Shown here: piece after piece, positions 31,125-36,588 of the stretch
Layout of the letters: every line of letters starts with the position of its first letter
Position numbering within the stretch: the stretch's first letter is position 1
NCBI GenBank assembly: GCA_964431965.1
Contig: CAYSLU010000054.1
Location: forward strand, 1-36,588
DNA: 36,588 nucleotides
Reading direction: 5' to 3'
From: CAYSLU01 sp964431965
GTDB lineage: Bacteria; Verrucomicrobiota; Kiritimatiellia; CAIKKV01; CAYSLU01
The notes under the pieces: model-generated
What the model saw: only the letters and a program-made list of their open reading frames with translations
The model's database searches: none
What the model was told of the DNA's origin: nothing
Made by a program: the position numbers and the translations under genes

Positions 31125-34067
31125 ATGTCCATGCATGAATTTCACGTTTCTCCTTCTGGCATCGCGACGGGCGATGGCTCGCCCGACCACCCCTTCGGGT
31201 CGTTGACCCAGGCCCGGGATGCGCTGCGGGCCCTGCGCCGGAGCGGCCAGACCAGCCCCGTGACGATCTGGATCCGCGGCGGTACCTATCGGTTCCGCGA
31301 ATCCTTTGTGCTGACGCCGGCAGACGGCGGCTCGCCCGAGGCGCCGGTCACTTATCGGGCCTGGACGGGCGAGGAGGCGCGGTTGAATGGCGGCATCGCC
31401 ATTCCCGTCGAGGCGCTCCAGCCCGTCAGCGACCCGGTGCTTCAGGCGCGGTGGGACTCCGCCGTGGCCGGACACGTCCGGCAGATTGATCTGGTGGCGC
31501 TGGGCGTGGGGGATACCGGGGGACGCCATGCATTCGGATTCGCCTGGCCCGAGAAGCCCGGCTACGCGGATCTCTACGACCACGACCAGCCGCTGCCGCT
31601 CGCCCGCTGGCCGCGCGAGGGATTTGCCCGCACGGGCGCCGTCCTCGATCCGGGCGAGGCACTGGGCGATCCGTCCGGCGGAGTCCTGGGGGTGAAGGAC
31701 CCGGCCCGCCCCCCGCGCGGGGCCACCTTCGGCGTCGATCCGGAGCAGGCGCGGCGCTGGAAGAACCCCGACGACCTTCTGTGCCACGGCGCCTGGACCC
31801 ATGACTGGGCCCCGTCCACCGTGCCCGTGCGGGCGCTGGACCCGGAGCGCGGACTGCTCACGCTCGCCGTGCCGGTCTACAGCGGGGTGAAGGAGCGCCG
31901 TCCGTTCCAGGTGCTCAACGCGCTGGAGGAGATCGCCCGGCCCGGCGACTGGGCTGTGGATCGCGCGCGGCGAGTGCTGTTCCTCTACCCGCCCGCGCCG
32001 GCGGAGTCACTCCGACTCGAGCTGTCGGTGCTGGAGCAGCCGCTGGTCCGGATTGAACCGGGTGTCCGGCATGTCGTCCTGCGTGACTTGGTCATCGAAT
32101 GCGGCCGCGGCCACGGGGTCGTGGTGGAGGGCGAGGACTGCCTCCTGGCCGGCTGCACGCTGCGCCATCTGGGCTGGCGCGGCGCGGACGTGACCGGCGC
32201 CCGCAACCGGGTCCAGTCCTGTCATATTCACGCCACGGGACAGGGCGGCGTCCGCCTCTCGGGCGGTGATCGGCGCACCCTGACTCCGTCCGGTCATGCG
32301 GCCGAGAACAACGAGATCCACGACTTCAACCGGCTGTGCAGGACGTACAACTCGGCCGTGTGGCCGCAGGGCTGCGGCCACCGCATCGCCCACAACCGCA
32401 TCTACGACGGGCCGCACAACGCCATCCTGCTGCACGGGAACGACCACGTCATCGAGTTCAACGAGTTCCACCACCTGTGCATAGAGTCGGATGACGCCTC
32501 CGCCATCTACGCGGGCCGAAACCCGAGCGAGCTCGGGAACGTCATTCGCCACAACTATTTCCACCACATCGGCGCGCCGACAAGCTGGGGGACCAGCGCG
32601 ATCTACTCCGACGACGGCTCCTGCGGCCTCACGGTGCGCGGGAACGTCTTCTACCGGTGCGGCCACGCGGGGCAGGTCGGCATGGGCGCCTTCTTTGCCA
32701 ACGGCGGCAAGGACCACGTGGTGGAGAACAACATCTTCGTGGACTGCCGGATCGCGGTCGGGCTGATGCTGATGACGCCCGAGGGCTGGCGCGCGTTCCT
32801 GCACGAACCGCCCGGCGGCGCAAGGGGCATCCACCGGGCGCTCTACGAGACCGTGGACATCCGTTCCGAGGTCTATCGCCGGCGCTACCCCGCGCTGGCC
32901 GACCTCGAGGAGCATACGGGGCGCAACACCGTGCGCCGCAATCTGGCGGTGCGGTGCGGCGTCCTGGTGACGCCCGAGGAGCGCCAGATGATCGCCGACA
33001 ACTGGTGCACGGACCGCGACCCCGGTTTCGTTGATCAGGCGCGGCTCGATTTCGCCCTCACGGACGGAAGCGAGGCGTTCCGGCGCATCCCCGGCTTCGA
33101 GCCGATCCCGTTCCGGGAAATGGGCCTGCGCGTCGATGCATACCGCGCGCACATGTCCCCCCGCCGCATCATGGACTGCCGCCCCGAGATGATGGAGGCG
33201 CCCCTGGTACACGCCCCCGGCGAAACGGTTACGGCCCGCCTGCGCCTCCATTTGGCGAACCTCTCGCCCGCTCCGGTCTCGGGACTCGCGGAGCTGTGGA
33301 CCAACCAGCCCGCCACGGTCCGGTTCCCGCGGAAGACGGTCTCCTATGCCCTGCCTCCCGAAGGGGTGTGCACCGAGGCGGTGGAACTGGAGGTGACCGC
33401 CCGGCCGGACCAGAGCCCGCAGGCGGGCGTCCGGCTTCCGGATACGCCCTTCACGCTGCCGGTGCCGGTGCGGCTTCGGTACTGCGTCACGCTCCCTCAT
33501 GCGAGGGGGAATCCGGTCCTGGAGGAGGCGGATGCCGTGCTGACCGACGCGCCGCCGCTGGCGTTTCTGCGGGGCGCCGATCAACCGGGCACCATCCAGC
33601 TGGCGGCCTTGAACTCAAGCCTGGTGTTCAAGGCCTCGTTCACCGACGCCCGCCCCATTCCGGAGCGGCCGGGCGAGACGTGGAGCGGACCGTTCCTGGG
33701 CCTGCTGGTGGCGGCTCCGGACGCACGGGACACGGTCGCGGTGCGGCAGCCGGTCTTCCTCGTCCATGGCCCGGGGGATTCCGGAACGCTGTGGTTCTTC
33801 GATGGCGCCCGGCAAACCGAACCGCCCGCAGGCATACGCTGGCGGATTCACACCCGGGCTTCGGGATGGGATATCCGGGGCGTAGTCCCATGGGCGACGC
33901 TGGGCTTGCCGGAGCCGCCGGCGGCCTTTCGCCTGGAGGCCATGGCCAACCTGGTGCCGCCGGGTGCAGCGGCGCCGGCGCTGGTCACGCTTTTCGGGTC
34001 CAAGCCGGCGCGGCTCGAGCTGGGGACGCTGGCGGAGGCAAACGTGGCCGCGAGGGACAAGCCATGA
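31125..34067 (+). CDS. Right-handed parallel beta-helix protein with CBM9-like C-terminus
   Basis: A 980-residue protein. The N-terminus (FHVSPSG, PDHPFGSLTQARDALRAL, IWIRGGTYRF) is the standard opening of right-handed beta-helix glycan-active proteins. Residues about 320-580 hold PbH1-type coils with repeated N/H/G-rich turns (HRIAHNRIYDGPHNAILLHG, FNEFHHL, VIRHNYFHHIG, VENNIFVDC). Residues about 690-800 resemble an immunoglobulin-like spacer, and about 800-960 a CBM9-like sandwich (LWFFDGARQTEP, GWDIRGVVPWATLGLP). Such proteins are often polysaccharide lyases or glycosidases; the activity here is unknown. Starts at 31107 (GTG), 31125 and 31131 are possible; GAGGA at 31116-31120 favours 31125 or 31131. 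No signal peptide is visible. Confidence 0.82.
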   Translation: MSMHEFHVSPSGIATGDGSPDHPFGSLTQARDALRALRRSGQTSPVTIWIRGGTYRFRESFVLTPADGGSPEAPVTYRAWTGEEARLNGGIAIPVEALQPVSDPVLQARWDSAVAGHVRQIDLVALGVGDTGGRHAFGFAWPEKPGYADLYDHDQPLPLARWPREGFARTGAVLDPGEALGDPSGGVLGVKDPARPPRGATFGVDPEQARRWKNPDDLLCHGAWTHDWAPSTVPVRALDPERGLLTLAVPVYSGVKERRPFQVLNALEEIARPGDWAVDRARRVLFLYPPAPAESLRLELSVLEQPLVRIEPGVRHVVLRDLVIECGRGHGVVVEGEDCLLAGCTLRHLGWRGADVTGARNRVQSCHIHATGQGGVRLSGGDRRTLTPSGHAAENNEIHDFNRLCRTYNSAVWPQGCGHRIAHNRIYDGPHNAILLHGNDHVIEFNEFHHLCIESDDASAIYAGRNPSELGNVIRHNYFHHIGAPTSWGTSAIYSDDGSCGLTVRGNVFYRCGHAGQVGMGAFFANGGKDHVVENNIFVDCRIAVGLMLMTPEGWRAFLHEPPGGARGIHRALYETVDIRSEVYRRRYPALADLEEHTGRNTVRRNLAVRCGVLVTPEERQMIADNWCTDRDPGFVDQARLDFALTDGSEAFRRIPGFEPIPFREMGLRVDAYRAHMSPRRIMDCRPEMMEAPLVHAPGETVTARLRLHLANLSPAPVSGLAELWTNQPATVRFPRKTVSYALPPEGVCTEAVELEVTARPDQSPQAGVRLPDTPFTLPVPVRLRYCVTLPHARGNPVLEEADAVLTDAPPLAFLRGADQPGTIQLAALNSSLVFKASFTDARPIPERPGETWSGPFLGLLVAAPDARDTVAVRQPVFLVHGPGDSGTLWFFDGARQTEPPAGIRWRIHTRASGWDIRGVVPWATLGLPEPPAAFRLEAMANLVPPGAAAPALVTLFGSKPARLELGTLAEANVAARDKP

Positions 34068-34140
34068 CCGTGACTTCAGCCGGCGACCCCGTGCAGGGGC
34101 TTCCCAGCCGCCCGGAATCGTGTGCCATCATCGCGCCGCC

Positions 34141-36192
34141 ATGACCGACAGAGACGAAACCGGACAGCGGGAAGGAGGCGGGGCGGCGCACAGGGGTGCG
34201 TCCTGGCTCGCCCAGTACTACACCCGCAGCAAGACCCTCGGGGACTCCGGTGCTCCGTTGTCCGATGACAGCCCGGCGCCGACGCACCTGTTCACGGCCG
34301 AGGCCGGCGCCGACTACGAAGTGACCGGGCAGGTCGGCCTGGGCGGCATGAAGGTCGTCCACCGCGCGCACGAGCGCAACACCGACCGCGACGTCGCGCT
34401 GGCCATGCTGCAGAAGCACCTGCCGCGCTCTTCGCAGGAGCGCCGCTTCCTGCGCGAAGCGCGCATCACCGCCGCCCTCGAGCATCCCAACATCGTGCCG
34501 GTGCACGAGATCGGTCTCGACGATGAAGGCCACCCGTATTTCACGATGAAACTGGTCGGAGGGGAGAACCTCCAGGACATCCTCGGGCATCTGGAAGCGG
34601 GCGATGCGGAGTACGCCAGGCGGTATCCGACCGGCCGGCTGCTGGAGGTCTTCCAGAGCGTGTGCCACGCCATCGCGTTCGCCCACTCGCGAGGCGTCAT
34701 TCACCTCGACATCAAGCCGGCCAACATCCAGGTGGGCGGTTTCGGCGAGGTGCTCGTACTCGATTGGGGCCTAGCCAAGGTCCTGGACATGGCGGACACC
34801 GCGGATCCGAAAACGGTCGTTCAGCTCCCCGAGTTGCTGCGGGAGCCGCCGGTCGAGGGTGTCGTCCGGGGCACTCCGGGCTACATGGCGCCCGAACAGG
34901 AGCGCGGCGATTTCCAGGCGCTGGACCCGCGCACCGACATCTTCGCGCTGGGCGCGCTGCTGAACGCCATCCTGAGGCGCCAGACGCCTCCCCGCCAGCC
35001 GCCGGCTGCCTTGAGGTCGGTGGTCACGAAGGCGATGTCGGCTGCCGCGGACAAGCGCTACCAGACCGCGGAGCAACTGACGACGGACGTGCGCGCGTTC
35101 GTTGGCGGCTACGCGGTCTCCGCGCAAACCGTGGGACCGGGCACGCTGCTCTGGCTGCTCATCAAGCGGCACAAGGCCGTGTCCACTGTCGCGCTGGTCA
35201 GCGCGCTGACGATTGCGACACTGCTCGCGGTTTTCATCGTGAGGATCAAGCAGGGCGAGCGTCGGGCTCTGGACATGCTGGCCCGCTTGTCTGCCGAGCA
35301 GGCGGAGAAGGCGCGCCTCGGCCGGTATGCCGCGCCCCGGCTGATGTCCCTCGCCCAAGAGTTGATCCGCAACAATGACTACGACGAAGCTCTGGCAAAC
35401 CTCGGTCTCTGTGCGGTGTTCGACACCAACATGACGGCGGCGTTGCAGATGAAGGGTTTCGTGCACCTCGGACGCCAGGAGTTCGATGAGGCCGTCACGA
35501 CGTTTGACCGGGTCCTAGGCTTCGAACGTCGGGCCAAGCGCGACGTCTCTTTGAGGGCGGGCGAGTTGGCGGAGAAATACCAAAGGCTGGCATCCCCCAC
35601 GGGTTCGCTGTCCGATCCCCAGTTGCTGCTACTCATTGCGGACATCAGCAACAGGACGAACGGCTTCAGGACCGAACACCGTGAGGTGGCGCTTGGTCAG
35701 ATGTTCTTCCGTCTCAACCAGACCCGAAGAAGCGATCCCGTCCACCTGCAGTTCGTCGGCGTGGCGATTTCGCGGCTCAACCCGTCGGCCACCAACGTCG
35801 CGTTCTCGTTTCGGACCGAGGAGGCCGGGACGACCATTGAGCTTCACGGCGACCGGGTAACACAGATTCTGCCGCTCGTGGGACTCCGATTGCATGCTCT
35901 TGACGTGTCTGGCACAGAGGTCGAGGACCTGCGCTGGATCCGCGACTCGGGCTTGCAGGTGCTCGATCTGTCCGGGAGAAGCCCCAAGGCCGGGAGTCGT
36001 GTCGGGGACCTGGCGCCGCTTTTCACCCTGCCCATCACGGAGCTGCGCCTCGTCAACTGCCCCAGAATCCGCTTCGATCAACTCCGCAGCCTCCCGAAAC
36101 TGGAGAAGGTCGTGGTCTCCAAAGCACAGACCAACACTGTGCAGAGAATCCTGTCGCAGAGCCGGATCGCAGCGGATGTGGCGGGCGAGTAG
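34141..36192 (+). CDS. Membrane-anchored Ser/Thr protein kinase with WNK-like lysine placement
   Basis: A 683-residue PVC-type kinase. Kinase domain (about 58-330): glycine loop GLGGMKVVHRA, C-helix Glu106, HLDIKPAN with D190, DWG with D208, and APEQ with E252. The strand-3 lysine is missing: VALAML carries Ala88, while Lys71 sits in the glycine loop (GGMK), as in WNK kinases. A membrane helix spans about 349-367. Outside it are TPR-like helices (about 410-470, NNDYDEALANLGL and GRQEFDEAVTTFD) and leucine-rich-repeat-like strands (about 580-670, LHALDVSGTEV, LQVLDLSG, ITELRLVNCP). No Shine-Dalgarno precedes ATG 34141; the longer upstream frame is Arg-rich noise. It converges with an ECF sigma gene 8 nt away, a likely signalling pair. 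Confidence 0.85.
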   Translation: MTDRDETGQREGGGAAHRGASWLAQYYTRSKTLGDSGAPLSDDSPAPTHLFTAEAGADYEVTGQVGLGGMKVVHRAHERNTDRDVALAMLQKHLPRSSQERRFLREARITAALEHPNIVPVHEIGLDDEGHPYFTMKLVGGENLQDILGHLEAGDAEYARRYPTGRLLEVFQSVCHAIAFAHSRGVIHLDIKPANIQVGGFGEVLVLDWGLAKVLDMADTADPKTVVQLPELLREPPVEGVVRGTPGYMAPEQERGDFQALDPRTDIFALGALLNAILRRQTPPRQPPAALRSVVTKAMSAAADKRYQTAEQLTTDVRAFVGGYAVSAQTVGPGTLLWLLIKRHKAVSTVALVSALTIATLLAVFIVRIKQGERRALDMLARLSAEQAEKARLGRYAAPRLMSLAQELIRNNDYDEALANLGLCAVFDTNMTAALQMKGFVHLGRQEFDEAVTTFDRVLGFERRAKRDVSLRAGELAEKYQRLASPTGSLSDPQLLLLIADISNRTNGFRTEHREVALGQMFFRLNQTRRSDPVHLQFVGVAISRLNPSATNVAFSFRTEEAGTTIELHGDRVTQILPLVGLRLHALDVSGTEVEDLRWIRDSGLQVLDLSGRSPKAGSRVGDLAPLFTLPITELRLVNCPRIRFDQLRSLPKLEKVVVSKAQTNTVQRILSQSRIAADVAGE

Positions 36193-36200
36193 CCGGCGGG

Positions 36201-36588
36201 TCAATCCAACTCGCCGTTGAGGCGCACGATCTCCGCCCGAAGCCGGTCCTGCACCCGCTTCTTGTAGACGTACACGCTGCTCACGCTGAGGTCGAGTACC
36301 CGTGCCACATCCTCCGGCAGCGCGCCCTTCGAGAGCAGCTCGAACGCCTGCTTCTCTTTCTCTCCGACGGCGTCCTGTATCCGCTGCCATGCCAGCGTCG
36401 TGACATAGGCCACCCACTCGCGCTCGATCATCTGTTCGGTGGGGTTGGCATCGACTTGCCTCAGGTACTTCTGCACTTCCGCCAGTTCCTCCGCCGTGAG
36501 CCGGCCGAGGCCCTGCTCGCGGCGACGGATCAACATCTTGACCTCGTTTCCCGCCACGGTGCACAGCCATCCCCGGAACCGTCCCTTG
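36201..36588 (-). CDS. ECF sigma factor (5' end outside window)
   Basis: RNA polymerase sigma-70 factor of the extracytoplasmic function type, partial. The frame runs past the internal GTG at 36557 to the window edge as GRFRGWLCTVAGNEVKMLIR, the end of region 2 (typical FRGWL-x-TVA-x-N), so the gene truly starts beyond 36588. Region 4 follows with the helix-turn-helix ALPEDVARVLDLSVSSVYVYKKRVQDRL. Usual ECF length is about 180-200 aa; about 129 are seen. Its stop lies 8 nt from the stop of the convergent kinase gene, and kinase/ECF pairs are common in PVC bacteria, which suggests a shared pathway. Confidence 0.9.
   Translation of the reverse strand, partial: KGRFRGWLCTVAGNEVKMLIRRREQGLGRLTAEELAEVQKYLRQVDANPTEQMIEREWVAYVTTLAWQRIQDAVGEKEKQAFELLSKGALPEDVARVLDLSVSSVYVYKKRVQDRLRAEIVRLNGELD

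Noticed and set aside
33964..34140. N-terminal extension of the kinase into the beta-helix gene
   Set aside because: The extra residues are an Arg/Trp/Ser-rich frame shadow of the preceding gene.
1..36588. CRISPR arrays, tRNA/rRNA genes, transposases, prophage genes
   Set aside because: Looked for by eye; no regular spaced repeats, cloverleaf-like sequences, transposase or phage structural motifs were found.

Overview
This is a GC-rich (roughly two-thirds G+C), densely coding bacterial window of about 36.6 kb. Several traits point to the PVC superphylum, most likely a Kiritimatiellota, Lentisphaerota or Verrucomicrobiota-type organism. They are a double-length tandem UvrA like the one known from Chlamydiae, a PVC-style Ser/Thr kinase with a DWG motif beside an ECF sigma factor, and a set of Gfo/Idh/MocA, uroporphyrinogen-decarboxylase-like, sialidase-like, oligogalacturonate-lyase-like and beta-helix genes. 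The taxonomic call is inference; no rRNA or tRNA gene was seen.

Layout. 1-3954 (minus): an RND efflux pump operon (membrane fusion protein, then inner-membrane permease cut by the window edge) with a good sigma70-like promoter. 4350-8787 (plus): a Gfo/Idh/MocA-aldo/keto reductase fusion, a BNR/sialidase-like propeller protein and a Na+/Ca2+ exchanger. 9140-14848: tandem uvrA, interrupted by two repeat-like in-frame inserts. 15064-18659: M28 peptidase, AAA ATPase, an MNT-fold nucleotidyltransferase with an apparently leaderless promoter, and a universal stress protein.

18710-24077: the most interesting block. It holds a ThDP-dependent acetolactate-synthase-like enzyme, a class I methyltransferase whose GTG start overlaps the ThDP gene's stop, a cobalamin-type radical SAM protein resembling the PhpK (P-methyltransferase) family, and a short-chain dehydrogenase. 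It reads as a compact small-molecule pathway, with no phosphonate-forming enzyme in view.

24144-34067: a second MNT nucleotidyltransferase shortened by a nonsense codon, then carbohydrate-type genes: a URO-D/MtaA-like protein, an AraC regulator, a C-terminal fragment of a dihydrodipicolinate-synthase-like gene, a Gfo/Idh/MocA protein lacking the usual EKP lysine, a PL22-like oligogalacturonate lyase, a DUF4434-like TIM-barrel protein and a large right-handed beta-helix protein. 34141-36588: a membrane-anchored Ser/Thr kinase with a WNK-like lysine arrangement, convergent with an ECF sigma factor that runs off the window.

Small repeats are the other theme. There is a 32-nt hairpin element with a compensatory base-pair swap (4021, 6438), a palindromic element (16051 partial, 23209 complete, the latter supplying a gene's stop codon), repeat-like inserts inside uvrA, and two arrays of a 10-nt unit TCGRnnGCnn directly in front of two adjacent genes.
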